From: Citrobacter europaeus
Lineage (GTDB): Bacteria; Pseudomonadota; Gammaproteobacteria; Enterobacterales; Enterobacteriaceae
Length of the DNA stretch: 64,000 nt
Assembly (NCBI GenBank): GCA_020099315.1
Contig: CP083650.1
Coordinates: 3,224,001 to 3,288,000 of the forward strand
Direction: 5' to 3'
Shown here: one piece after another, positions 26,233 to 34,978 of the stretch
Layout: every line of letters starts with the position of its first letter
How positions within the stretch are numbered: position 1 is the stretch's first letter
The notes under the pieces: generated by a model
Told to the model about the DNA's origin: nothing
The model's database searches: none
The model's input: only the letters and a program-made list of their open reading frames with translations
Program-made: the position numbers and the translations under genes

Positions 26233-27327
26233 ATGGGCGCTTATCTGATTCGACGTCTGCTGCTGGTGATCCCAACGCTTTGGGCCATCATCACCATCAA
26301 CTTTTTTATCGTGCAAATCGCCCCCGGCGGCCCGGTTGAGCAGGCCGTCGCCGCTATTGAGTTCGGGCAAAGCGGGGCATTACCCGGCGCGGGCAGCGAA
26401 GGCGTTCGCGCCAGCCACGCGCAAACCGGCGTTGGAAACATCAGCGACAGTAATTATCGAGGCGGACGGGGTCTGGATCCGGAGGTTATCGCCGAAATCA
26501 CTCGCCGCTACGGGTTCGATAAGCCTATTCATGAGCGTTATTTCAAAATGCTCTGGGACTATGTTCGTTTCGATTTCGGCGATAGCCTGTTTCGTAGCGC
26601 CTCAGTGCTGACGCTTATCAAAGACAGCCTGCCTGTTTCCGTTACACTTGGGCTGTGGAGTACGCTCATCATTTATCTGGTGTCGATCCCGCTTGGGATC
26701 CGCAAAGCGGTACACAATGGCAGCCGATTTGATGTCTGGAGCAGCGCATTTATTATTATCGGCTATGCCATACCGGCCTTTCTGTTTGCCATTTTGCTGA
26801 TTGTCTTTTTTGCCGGGGGAAGCTACTACGACCTGTTCCCGCTTCGCGGGCTGGTTTCCGCCAATTTTGACTCCCTGCCCTGGTATCAGAAAGTGACCGA
26901 CTACCTTTGGCATATTACCCTACCGGTGCTGGCGACGGTGGTTGGCGGGTTTGCCGCGCTGACCATGTTGACCAAAAACTCATTTCTGGATGAGGTACGC
27001 AAGCAGTATGTCGTCACCGCGCGCGCCAAAGGTGTCAGCGAGAAAAATATTCTGTGGAAACATGTGTTTCGCAATGCCATGTTGCTGGTGATCGCTGGCT
27101 TTCCGGCGACGTTTATCAGCATGTTTTTTACCGGCTCACTGCTGATTGAAGTGATGTTCTCGCTTAACGGTCTGGGACTTCTGGGTTATGAATCCACCGT
27201 ATCACGCGACTACCCGGTGATGTTCGGCACGCTCTATATTTTCACCCTGATCGGTCTGCTGCTGAATATCCTCAGCGACATCAGCTATACGCTGGTCGAT
27301 CCCCGTATTGATTTTGAGGGACGCTAA
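26233..27327 (+). CDS. yejB: Peptide ABC transporter permease
   Basis: This 364-residue inner-membrane permease of the DppB/OppB class has about six membrane helices. The EAA loop that contacts the ATPase is visible as YVVTARAKGVSEKNILWKHV. The first helix (LLLVIPTLWAIITINFFI) is followed by a long periplasmic loop. It pairs with YejE as a heterodimer, and its stop overlaps the yejE start by one base (TAATG). Confidence 0.95.
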   Translation: MGAYLIRRLLLVIPTLWAIITINFFIVQIAPGGPVEQAVAAIEFGQSGALPGAGSEGVRASHAQTGVGNISDSNYRGGRGLDPEVIAEITRRYGFDKPIHERYFKMLWDYVRFDFGDSLFRSASVLTLIKDSLPVSVTLGLWSTLIIYLVSIPLGIRKAVHNGSRFDVWSSAFIIIGYAIPAFLFAILLIVFFAGGSYYDLFPLRGLVSANFDSLPWYQKVTDYLWHITLPVLATVVGGFAALTMLTKNSFLDEVRKQYVVTARAKGVSEKNILWKHVFRNAMLLVIAGFPATFISMFFTGSLLIEVMFSLNGLGLLGYESTVSRDYPVMFGTLYIFTLIGLLLNILSDISYTLVDPRIDFEGR

Positions 27328-28352
27328 TGTCGCGATTAAGCCCCGTTAATCAGGCTCGCTGGGCGCGCTTTCGCCACAACCGTCGCGGCTACTGGTCGCT
27401 GTGGATTTTTCTGGTGCTGTTCGGTCTTAGCCTGTGTTCAGAACTGATTGCCAATGATAAGCCGCTGCTGGTGCGCTACGACAATAGCTGGTATTTCCCG
27501 CTGTTCAAAAACTACAGCGAAAGCGATTTCGGCGGACCGCTGGCGACCCAGGCTGATTATCAGGATCCGTGGCTACAGCAACGCCTGGAAAACCAGGGCT
27601 GGATCCTGTGGGCACCAATCCGCTTTGGGGCCACCAGCATTAACTTTGCCACCGATAAGCCCTTCCCTTCCCCGCCTTCGGCACAAAACTGGCTGGGCAC
27701 TGACGCCAATGGCGGTGACGTGCTGGCGAGGATCCTCTACGGTACACGTATTTCTGTCCTGTTTGGATTAATGCTAACCCTGTGCTCCAGCGTGATGGGG
27801 ATCATGGCTGGCGCAATCCAGGGCTACTATGGCGGCAAGGTGGATCTGTGGGGGCAACGATTCATTGAAGTTTGGTCAGGAATGCCAACGCTGTTTCTGA
27901 TCATTCTGCTGTCGAGCGTGGTCCAGCCTAACTTCTGGTGGCTGCTGGGCATTACCGTGCTGTTTGGCTGGATGAGCCTGGTTGGCGTGGTGCGCGCGGA
28001 GTTTTTACGTACCCGAAACTTTGATTACATTCGTGCCGCTCAGGCGCTTGGCGTAAGCGATAGCAGTATTATTCTGCGTCATATGCTACCCAACGCGATG
28101 GTCGCCGCTCTGACATTTTTACCGTTTATTTTATGTGCCTCGATAACCACCCTGACCTCGCTGGATTTTCTTGGGTTCGGTTTACCGCTTGGCTCGCCAT
28201 CGCTCGGAGAACTCCTGTTGCAGGGTAAAAACAACCTGCAGGCACCGTGGCTTGGGATCACCGCGTTCATCTCCGTCGCTCTGCTATTATCGCTACTGAT
28301 CTTCATCGGTGAAGCAGTACGCGACGCGTTCGATCCCAATAAGGCGATTTAA
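27327..28352 (+). CDS. yejE: Peptide ABC transporter permease
   Basis: This 341-residue DppC/OppC-class permease is the partner of YejB. A long N-terminal periplasmic segment follows the first helix (about residues 22-40). The core has the family stretch NWLGTDANGGDVLARILYG and an EAA loop, YIRAAQALGVSDSSIILRH. It ends one base before yejF, keeping the operon tightly packed. Confidence 0.95.
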   Translation: MSRLSPVNQARWARFRHNRRGYWSLWIFLVLFGLSLCSELIANDKPLLVRYDNSWYFPLFKNYSESDFGGPLATQADYQDPWLQQRLENQGWILWAPIRFGATSINFATDKPFPSPPSAQNWLGTDANGGDVLARILYGTRISVLFGLMLTLCSSVMGIMAGAIQGYYGGKVDLWGQRFIEVWSGMPTLFLIILLSSVVQPNFWWLLGITVLFGWMSLVGVVRAEFLRTRNFDYIRAAQALGVSDSSIILRHMLPNAMVAALTFLPFILCASITTLTSLDFLGFGLPLGSPSLGELLLQGKNNLQAPWLGITAFISVALLLSLLIFIGEAVRDAFDPNKAI

Positions 28353-28353
28353 G

Positions 28354-29943
28354 ATGACACAACCGCTGTTAGCTATTGAGAATTTATCGGTAGGTTTTCG
28401 CCAACAAGAGACCGTGCGCACCGTCGTCAACGCCCTCTCACTGCGGGTTGATGCCGGACAAACTCTGGCGCTGGTGGGTGAATCTGGTTCGGGTAAAAGC
28501 GTGACCGCGCTTTCTATTTTACGGTTATTACCCTCCCCTCCGGTAGTCTACCTTTCCGGCGACATTCGTTTTCATGGAGAATCATTACTTCACGCCAACG
28601 AGCAGACGCTTCGCGGCGTACGAGGGAATAAAATCGCCATGATTTTCCAGGACCCGATGATGTCACTGAACCCGCTCCACAACCTGGAAAAACAGCTTTA
28701 TGAAGTGCTGTCGCTGCATCGGGGGATGCGTCGCGAGGCTGCACGGGCCGAGATTCTGACCTGTCTGGATCGCGTTGGCATCCGTCAGGCGGCCAAACGT
28801 CTTGCAGACTACCCGCACCAGCTGTCCGGCGGTGAACGCCAGCGTGTGATGATCGCCATGGCGCTGCTAACACGACCGGAGCTGCTTATTGCCGATGAAC
28901 CGACCACCGCGCTGGACGTTTCGGTACAGGCGCAGATCCTGCAGTTGCTGCGAGAGTTGCAGCGTGAGCTGAACATGGGATTACTGTTCATCACCCACAA
29001 CCTGAGCATTGTGAAAAAGCTGGCCGATACCGTTGCGGTCATGCAAAACGGCCAGTGCGTTGAGCAAAATCGAGCAGCACAGCTGTTGGCTGCGCCAACG
29101 CATCCCTACACGCAGAAATTGTTAAACAGCGAACCTTCCGGCGATCCGGTGCCTGTACCTGCTGGGCAAGCTCCGCTGCTGGAAGTGGAGAAACTCCGCG
29201 TCGCCTTTCCCATTCGTAAAGGTATCCTGAAGCGCGTGGTGGACCATAACGTCGTCGTTAATAACGTCAGTTTTTCCCTCCGGCCCGGTGAAACGCTGGG
29301 GCTGGTTGGGGAATCTGGATCGGGGAAAAGTACTACCGGGCTGGCGCTGCTGAGACTTATCACCTCACAGGGTAGCATTGTGTTCGATGGTCTGGCGCTA
29401 CATACGTTAAATCGTCGCCAGCTGTTGCCGGTCCGTCACCGCATTCAGGTGGTTTTTCAGGATCCCAATTCCTCGCTGAACCCGCGCCTGAGCGTGCTAC
29501 AGATTATTGAGGAGGGGTTACGCGTTCATCAGCCAACCCTGTCAGCCGAACAGCGCGAAGCGCAGGTGAAAGCGGTAATGGCGGAAGTGGGTCTGGATAG
29601 CGAAACGCGGCATCGTTATCCGGCGGAGTTTTCCGGCGGCCAACGTCAACGCATAGCCATTGCCAGAGCGTTGATTCTCAAGCCTTCCCTGATCATTCTG
29701 GATGAACCAACATCGTCGCTCGACAGAACCGTACAGGCGCAAATCCTGACGTTGTTAAAGTCGTTACAGGAAAAGCATCGCCTGGCTTATATCTTTATCA
29801 GCCATGATTTGCACGTAGTACGCGCGTTATGCCATCAGGTTATTGTACTAAGGCAGGGAGAGGTCGTGGAACAAGGACAATGCGAGCACGTATTTAACGC
29901 GCCACAACAGGCATATACGCGTCAGCTGCTTGCGCTAAGCTGA
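28354..29943 (+). CDS. yejF: Peptide ABC transporter ATP-binding protein, fused double ATPase
   Basis: This 529-residue cytosolic protein carries two ABC ATPase domains in one chain, like a DppD-DppF fusion. Each has a Walker A (GESGSGKSVT and GESGSGKSTT), a signature (LSGGERQR and FSGGQRQR) and a Walker B (LLIADEPTTALD and LIILDEPTSSLD). The start at 28354 gives the E. coli length; an in-frame TTG upstream overlaps yejE and is not used here. It energises YejBE. Confidence 0.96.
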   Translation: MTQPLLAIENLSVGFRQQETVRTVVNALSLRVDAGQTLALVGESGSGKSVTALSILRLLPSPPVVYLSGDIRFHGESLLHANEQTLRGVRGNKIAMIFQDPMMSLNPLHNLEKQLYEVLSLHRGMRREAARAEILTCLDRVGIRQAAKRLADYPHQLSGGERQRVMIAMALLTRPELLIADEPTTALDVSVQAQILQLLRELQRELNMGLLFITHNLSIVKKLADTVAVMQNGQCVEQNRAAQLLAAPTHPYTQKLLNSEPSGDPVPVPAGQAPLLEVEKLRVAFPIRKGILKRVVDHNVVVNNVSFSLRPGETLGLVGESGSGKSTTGLALLRLITSQGSIVFDGLALHTLNRRQLLPVRHRIQVVFQDPNSSLNPRLSVLQIIEEGLRVHQPTLSAEQREAQVKAVMAEVGLDSETRHRYPAEFSGGQRQRIAIARALILKPSLIILDEPTSSLDRTVQAQILTLLKSLQEKHRLAYIFISHDLHVVRALCHQVIVLRQGEVVEQGQCEHVFNAPQQAYTRQLLALS

Positions 29944-29946
29944 CGC

Positions 29947-30288
29947 TCAAAACGGATTGTTATTTGAAAACGGCTCTGCGATAGCCACGCCGAAATTTTT
30001 CAGCCTGCAGGTCGCGGCAAATTCATCCTGACGATTCACAAACAGGCACGGCTCTCCTTCGCATTCCAGTACAGAACAAGGTACCTCAATGTCGCTGAGG
30101 GCCTGGCTGAGTTTATGCATAACTGACCACGCGCTGTCACCATCAGGGCTAAGCAATTTGAGCGCCACCAGGCTGTTCTCATTGTTCTGACCGTTGTGCG
30201 GAATCGGTTCAACTTTTGAACCTGCGAAACCCACCGACCAACGATAGCACTGCGGCAGACGATGAACGATTGAGAGTTGTAATGTCAT
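29947..30288 (-). CDS. yejG: Conserved protein of unknown function
   Basis: This 113-residue protein matches E. coli YejG over its whole length, including LSIVHRLPQCYRWSVGFAGS and SVLECEGEPCLFVNRQDEF. I know no domain with an assigned function; it has four cysteines and no membrane segment. The ATG at 30288 is chosen by that alignment, as upstream in-frame codons are less conserved. It converges with yejF, leaving only three bases between the stops. Confidence 0.88.
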   Translation of the reverse strand: MTLQLSIVHRLPQCYRWSVGFAGSKVEPIPHNGQNNENSLVALKLLSPDGDSAWSVMHKLSQALSDIEVPCSVLECEGEPCLFVNRQDEFAATCRLKNFGVAIAEPFSNNNPF

Positions 30289-30374
30289 CACTTTCTTTCC
30301 CTGGAAGTACAATTACTTCACAATTATTTTACATCAATATTAACACATCATTGACAATACGTCTTTAAACAGTT

Positions 30375-30389
30375 GGTAAACGTTTACAC
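30375..30389. promoter_or_regulatory. LacI-family-type operator upstream of yejG
   Basis: The core GTAAACGTTTAC is a perfect 12-base palindrome with the central CG that LacI-family dimers use. On the yejG strand it reads GTGTAAACGTTTACC, close to the GalR/GalS consensus GTGTAAnCGnTTACAC. It is about 90 bases before the yejG start codon. Confidence 0.4.
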
Positions 30390-30573
30390 CCTGTCGTTAT
30401 GCCGTTTTCCGAACCCACTATTTAAATTTATTCAACGGTTCTGGCATATTTCCGCGCTATATGTACTCGTTTCTGCGATCTAACTCAACCTTTTTAACTA
30501 CAATGATGTGACTTTTTACACAAATTGATTTTACATAAAATAAACATAAGCAGGGAAAATGATAGATTTGCGG

Positions 30574-30587
30574 TTGATGTATATCAA
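30574..30587. promoter_or_regulatory. Perfect FNR-type palindrome
   Basis: TTGAT-GTAT-ATCAA fits the FNR consensus exactly. It lies 286 bases upstream of yejG and 38 bases beyond the bcr stop. With a class II geometry, a minus-strand promoter would start near 30539, with TATGTT as a possible -10 shifted by a few bases. It could instead be an RNA hairpin after bcr, since GTTGAT/ATCAAC can pair. Confidence 0.45.
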
Positions 30588-30600
30588 CTCTGGAGGCCTT

Positions 30601-30669
30601 ATGACCCCCAGGTTGTGTAATAGATCACCGTTTTTTGGCGCGACTGGCGTAGAGATAGAAGAGAATTGA
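30601..30669 (+). CDS. Possible small ORF antisense to the end of bcr
   Basis: A 22-codon ORF (MTPRLCNRSPFFGATG...) follows GGAGG at 30592-30596 with four-base spacing. Its 3' two-thirds run antisense to the end of bcr. The peptide resembles nothing I know. The good ribosome site may be chance; no promoter is evident. Confidence 0.15.
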   Translation: MTPRLCNRSPFFGATGVEIEEN

Positions 30670-31815
30670 ACTGGTGGCGCAAAACGCTATCGACCATATC
30701 ATTGGCCAGGCCGAGTTAAAGGTTGCCAGAGATAACAGCGCCCCAACGATAGCGCCAATGCCGAAGCGGAATGTCCCAGCCAACGATGACGCCGTTCCCG
30801 CCATATGCGGAAATTCATCCAGAATAACCGCCATGGCGTTGGATGACACCATCGACACACAGCCAACGAACGCCGCAACACCCACCACCAGCGCCCAGAA
30901 ACCAACCCCGAACAGTGCGCTAAAGACCATCCAGCCCGCCATCACGAACTGGATCCACAGGCCGGTACGGAACATATTCAATGCGCCAACCCGACGAACA
31001 AAGCGGCTGTTGATGATGGTCATCACGAACAGGAAAACAATATTCAGCGCGAAGTAATAACCGAAATGCTGCGGCGAAACGTGGTTGATCTCAATATAGA
31101 CAAAAGGTCCCGCGCTCAGGAACGAGAACATCCCGGCAAAGCTGAACCCACTGGCCAGCATATAGCTCAGTACGCGTTTATGGCGAAACAGCGAGGCAAA
31201 ATTGCCAAGAGTAGTACGCAGGCGAAACGGCTGACGATGCTCTACCGGTAAGGTCTCTTTAATCAGCGTAAAGATCATCACCGATGCCAGAATAGCCGCC
31301 ACGGCGAGGATCCAAAAGATGTAGTGCCAGCTCAGCCATACCAGCACCCAACCGCCTACGATGGGCGCTAACAGCGGCGCAATTGTCGTGACCAGCATGA
31401 CAAATGACATCATGCGTGAAAACTCTTCCTTTGGATAGATATCGCGCATCAGGGCGTTGATAACCACGCTCGCCGCCGCAGCCGCCAGACCATGGAAGAA
31501 ACGCATGACGATCAGTTGATCGATAGTTTGCGCCAGCGCACAGGCAACTGCCGCCGCCGCAAATACCAGCGTCCCGCCCAGAATAACCGGCTTGCGCCCA
31601 ATGCTGTCAGCCATTGGACCATACAGCAACTGCCCCACCGCGAACCCAAGAATATAGGTGCTGAGGGTCATCTGCGCGCTACCTGCAGGCACACCAAACT
31701 GTTCAGAGATAACAGGCAGCGCCGGAAGATACATATCAATCGACAACGGCATCAACATGGCTAATAAGCCAAGGATAAAGACAATGGCAATTGACGAGTT
31801 CTGCCGGGTGGTCAC
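30625..31815 (-). CDS. bcr: Bicyclomycin/multidrug efflux MFS transporter
   Basis: This 396-residue inner-membrane drug:proton antiporter of the DHA1 (12-helix) class has the E. coli Bcr length. Motif A appears as YGPMADSIGRKPVILGG between helices 2 and 3, and the first helix contains LSIDMYLPALPVI, a Bcr/CflA hallmark. It exports bicyclomycin and some dipeptides and other drugs. It lies 15 bases after rsuA on the same strand and is probably co-transcribed with it. Confidence 0.95.
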   Translation of the reverse strand: MTTRQNSSIAIVFILGLLAMLMPLSIDMYLPALPVISEQFGVPAGSAQMTLSTYILGFAVGQLLYGPMADSIGRKPVILGGTLVFAAAAVACALAQTIDQLIVMRFFHGLAAAAASVVINALMRDIYPKEEFSRMMSFVMLVTTIAPLLAPIVGGWVLVWLSWHYIFWILAVAAILASVMIFTLIKETLPVEHRQPFRLRTTLGNFASLFRHKRVLSYMLASGFSFAGMFSFLSAGPFVYIEINHVSPQHFGYYFALNIVFLFVMTIINSRFVRRVGALNMFRTGLWIQFVMAGWMVFSALFGVGFWALVVGVAAFVGCVSMVSSNAMAVILDEFPHMAGTASSLAGTFRFGIGAIVGALLSLATFNSAWPMIWSIAFCATSSILFYLYASRAKKR

Positions 31816-31830
31816 ATTTAGCTCCTGAAA

Positions 31831-32538
31831 TTAACGCGGGGTTAAGTTAACGCTGGCGATTTCTTCTTCGGTCAATGGGCGGTATTCGCCCGGCTCCAGA
31901 TCATCATCAAGCCTGATGTCACCAATCCGTTCACGGTGCAGTTCCACAACGTGGTTACCCACGGCGGCAAACATACGTTTAACCTGATGATAGCGCCCTT
32001 CACTGATGGTCAATCGCACCTGAGTTGGCGTAATGACTTCCAGCACGGCCGGTTTGGTCAGGTCTTTTTCGTTATGCAACTGTACGCCACGGGCAAACTG
32101 TTCGGCGGTATCGTCTGCCACTGGCGACTCCAGCGTCACCAGATAGGTTTTCTCACAATGGTGACGTGGCGACGTGATGCGATGCGACCACTGTCCGTCA
32201 TCGGTCATCAGCACCAGTCCGGTAGTGTCGATATCCAGACGCCCTGCCGCATGCAGCTTGTAGGCAACCGGTTCATCAAGGAAATAGAGGACCGTCGGGT
32301 GATCGGGGTCATCCGTTGAGCAAACATAACCCTGAGGCTTATTCAGCATAAAATAGCGCGGGCCATTTTGCTGAACCAGGGAATTACCGTCATATTCTAC
32401 GTCGTGTTCTGGCAGCAGCTTAAAAGCGCTATTTCTGACGATTTCACCGTCTACGGTAACGCGGTTAGCACGGATCTCACGCCCGGCAATAGCGCGGCTG
32501 ACGCCGAGTTGCTGAGCGATAAATTTATCAAGTCGCAT
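31831..32538 (-). CDS. rsuA: 16S rRNA pseudouridine(516) synthase
   Basis: This 235-residue enzyme isomerises U516 of 16S rRNA. An N-terminal S4-like RNA-binding domain (MRLDKFIAQQLGVSRAIAGRE) precedes the RsuA-type synthase domain. The catalytic aspartate lies in AAGRLDIDTTGLVLMTDDG, and GRYHQVKRMFAAVGN is the second family motif. The start at 32538 is chosen by alignment to E. coli RsuA (231 residues); the C terminus is about four residues longer. It diverges from radD. Confidence 0.95.
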   Translation of the reverse strand: MRLDKFIAQQLGVSRAIAGREIRANRVTVDGEIVRNSAFKLLPEHDVEYDGNSLVQQNGPRYFMLNKPQGYVCSTDDPDHPTVLYFLDEPVAYKLHAAGRLDIDTTGLVLMTDDGQWSHRITSPRHHCEKTYLVTLESPVADDTAEQFARGVQLHNEKDLTKPAVLEVITPTQVRLTISEGRYHQVKRMFAAVGNHVVELHRERIGDIRLDDDLEPGEYRPLTEEEIASVNLTPR

Positions 32539-32689
32539 GAGTGTGATTTTTGCCTGTAAAAATACGAGAAGCGGGTTTGCGCCCGACAAGTGGGACTATT
32601 ATCCGCCCAGTATAGCGGCGTTACACCATCCCTCAAGGGAAATGATTCATGGCATACTATACATTGTTGCTGTTTACCTTAATGAGCCC

Positions 32690-34450
32690 ATGATTTTTAC
32701 TCTTCGCCCGTACCAAAAAGAAGCCGTGGATGCCACGCTCAACCATTTTCGCCACCACCGCACGCCGGCGGTTATCGTCCTGCCAACCGGCGCGGGCAAA
32801 AGTCTGGTGATTGCCGAACTGGCCCGCGTGGCGCGTGGCCGCGTACTGGTACTGGCGCACGTCAAAGAGTTGGTTGCACAAAACCATGCCAAATATTGCG
32901 CACTGGGGCTGGAAGCCGATATTTTTGCCGCAGGCCTGAAGCGTAAAGAGAGCCACGGGAAAGTGGTGTTTGGCAGCGTACAGTCGGTGGCGCGTAATCT
33001 GGACGCCTTTCAGGGAGAGTTCTCGCTGCTAATCGTCGATGAATGCCATCGCATTGGCGATGATGAAGAGAGTCAGTATCAGCAAATCCTCACTCACCTG
33101 ACTAAAGTAAATCCCCACTTACGCCTGCTCGGGCTTACCGCCACGCCTTTTCGTTTGGGTAAAGGCTGGATTTATCATTTTCATTATCACGGTATGGTGC
33201 GCGGCGATGAAAAAGCGCTGTTTCGCGACTGCATTTATGAATTACCGCTGCGTTACATGATTAAACACGGCTACCTGACGCCGCCAGAACGCCTCGACAT
33301 GCCGGTAGTACAATATGACTTCAGCCGCCTGCAGGCGCAGAGTAACGGCCTGTTTAGCGAAGCGGACCTGAATCAGGAATTAAAAAAACAGCAGCGAATA
33401 ACGCCGCATATCATCAGCCAGATTGTCGAGTTTGCTCAGACGCGCAAAGGGGTGATGATTTTCGCCGCCACCGTTGAGCATGCTAAAGAGATTCTGGGCC
33501 TGCTGCCCGCTGACGACGCCGCGCTAATCACCGGAGACACGCCAGGCGCTGAGCGCGACGTGCTGATTGAAGAGTTCAAAGCTCAGCGCTTTCGCTATCT
33601 GGTGAATGTGTCGGTCCTGACCACCGGCTTCGATGCCCCGCACGTCGACCTTATCGCTATTCTGCGCCCAACAGAGTCAGTTAGCCTTTACCAACAAATT
33701 GTCGGTCGTGGGCTGCGCCTTGCACCGGGTAAAACCGACTGTCTGATCCTCGATTACGCCGGCAACCCGCACGATCTGTACGCGCCGGAAGTGGGAGCGC
33801 CGAAAGGAAAAAGCGACAACGTTCCGGTACAGGTGTTCTGTCCTGCCTGCGGATTTGCCAACACCTTCTGGGGCAAAACCACGGCAGACGGCACGCTGAT
33901 TGAACATTTTGGCCGCCGCTGCCAGGGATGGTTTGAAGATGATGACGGCCATCGCGAACAGTGTGATTTTCGTTTCCGTTTTAAAAACTGCCCACAGTGC
34001 AATGCGGAAAATGATATCGCCGCCCGCCGTTGTCGGGAGTGCGACACGGTGCTGGTCGACCCGGATGATATGCTGAAAGCCGCGCTCAGACTCAAAGATG
34101 CGCTGGTTCTGCGCTGTAGCGGCATGGTGTTACAAAATGGCCTGGATGAAAAAGGCGAATGGCTGAAAATCACCTATTACGATGAGGATGGCGCCGACGT
34201 CAGCGAACGCTTTCGCCTGCACACTCCCGCGCAGCGAACGGCCTTCGAACAACTGTTTATTCGCCCGCACACCCGAACGCCTGGCATTCCCTTACGCTGG
34301 ATAACCGCCGCCGATATCCTCGCCCAACAGGCGCTGTTACGTCATCCTGATTTCGTGGTGGCGCGTATGAAAGGTCAGTACTGGCAGGTGCGTGAAAAGG
34401 TCTTCGATTATGAAGGTCGCTTTCGCCGGGCACATGAATTACGCGGTTAA
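32690..34450 (+). CDS. radD: DNA repair helicase-like ATPase
   Basis: This 586-residue superfamily 2 protein, formerly YejH, helps RecA-dependent double-strand-break repair and accelerates strand exchange. Helicase motifs run in order: I as LPTGAGKS, II as VDECHR, III as LTATPFR and VI as QQIVGRGLRLAPG. A cysteine-rich C-terminal region (CPACGF, CQGW, CDFRF, CPQC, CREC) probably binds zinc. The start at 32690 gives the E. coli length; in-frame sequence upstream lies in the rsuA promoter area. Confidence 0.93.
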   Translation: MIFTLRPYQKEAVDATLNHFRHHRTPAVIVLPTGAGKSLVIAELARVARGRVLVLAHVKELVAQNHAKYCALGLEADIFAAGLKRKESHGKVVFGSVQSVARNLDAFQGEFSLLIVDECHRIGDDEESQYQQILTHLTKVNPHLRLLGLTATPFRLGKGWIYHFHYHGMVRGDEKALFRDCIYELPLRYMIKHGYLTPPERLDMPVVQYDFSRLQAQSNGLFSEADLNQELKKQQRITPHIISQIVEFAQTRKGVMIFAATVEHAKEILGLLPADDAALITGDTPGAERDVLIEEFKAQRFRYLVNVSVLTTGFDAPHVDLIAILRPTESVSLYQQIVGRGLRLAPGKTDCLILDYAGNPHDLYAPEVGAPKGKSDNVPVQVFCPACGFANTFWGKTTADGTLIEHFGRRCQGWFEDDDGHREQCDFRFRFKNCPQCNAENDIAARRCRECDTVLVDPDDMLKAALRLKDALVLRCSGMVLQNGLDEKGEWLKITYYDEDGADVSERFRLHTPAQRTAFEQLFIRPHTRTPGIPLRWITAADILAQQALLRHPDFVVARMKGQYWQVREKVFDYEGRFRRAHELRG

Positions 34451-34574
34451 TCGTACTTTTGATTGATATACCAGCCGTTTGAGTATAGAATCTCGCCCGC
34501 TTTTGCATACGCAAAGCAGATCACTTACCTGTTGCTGGGTCGCCTGTAGCAGGAATTATTAAAGAGAGATTTAA

Positions 34575-34859
34575 ATGTTTACTATCAACGCTGAAGTACG
34601 TAAAGAGCAGGGTAAGGGTGCGAGCCGCCGCCTGCGTGCCGCTAACAAGTTCCCGGCAATCATCTACGGTGGCGCAGAAGCCCCGATTGCTATCGAACTG
34701 GATCACGATGCAGTTATGAACATGCAAGCTAAAGCTGAATTCTACAGCGAAGTTCTGACCATCGTTGTTGACGGTAAAGAAGTTAAAGTTAAAGCTCAGG
34801 CTGTACAGCGTCACCCGTTCAAGCCGAAGCTGACTCACATCGACTTCGTTCGCGCGTAA
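34575..34859 (+). CDS. rplY: 50S ribosomal protein L25
   Basis: This 94-residue ribosomal protein binds loop E of 5S rRNA. It has the short, single-domain form of enteric L25 (no CTC extension), beginning MFTINAEVRKEQGKGASRRLR. AGAGA lies a few bases before the ATG. It has its own strong terminator, and the promoter is probably in the 124 bases after radD. Confidence 0.97.
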   Translation: MFTINAEVRKEQGKGASRRLRAANKFPAIIYGGAEAPIAIELDHDAVMNMQAKAEFYSEVLTIVVDGKEVKVKAQAVQRHPFKPKLTHIDFVRA

Positions 34860-34880
34860 TCGCCTGGAAGTTGAAGAAGA

Positions 34881-34905
34881 ACCCCGCCTCGGCGGGGTTT
34901 TTTTA
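34881..34905 (+). terminator. rplY rho-independent terminator
   Basis: ACCCCGC and GCGGGGT pair around a four-base CTCG loop and are followed by seven T residues, 21 bases after the rplY stop. Confidence 0.93.
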
Positions 34906-34940
34906 TGGGATTTTGCTGGCGGTAAAGGTGTATCTCGCAG

Positions 34941-34970
34941 GCCGGAAAGGCGTTAACTCGCCCATCCGGC
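34941..34970. repeat. REP-like palindrome
   Basis: GCCGG...GGCGTTAACTCGCC...CCGGC has the imperfect palindromic layout of enterobacterial REP units (GCCGGATGGCG...). It lies between the convergent genes rplY and yejK, a usual location. Confidence 0.65.
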
Positions 34971-34978
34971 AAACGGCT

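Larger units (their letters stand above)
30289..30624. promoter_or_regulatory. yejG upstream / bcr downstream region with palindromic sites
   Basis: This 336-base gap contains two notable palindromes. GGTAAACGTTTACAC (30375-30389) resembles operators of LacI-family proteins such as GalR. TTGATGTATATCAA (30574-30587) is a perfect FNR consensus, 14 of 14 in its ten fixed bases. Both lie upstream of yejG. A weak stem CTGGAGG/CCCCCAG (30590-30611) follows bcr. The long distance to yejG suggests a long leader or an unannotated transcript. Confidence 0.45.

Noticed and set aside
30601..30622. Class II FNR promoter reading right from the 30574-30587 site into the small ORF
   Set aside because: Transcription would begin near 30622, downstream of the ORF start at 30601, so this geometry cannot express it.
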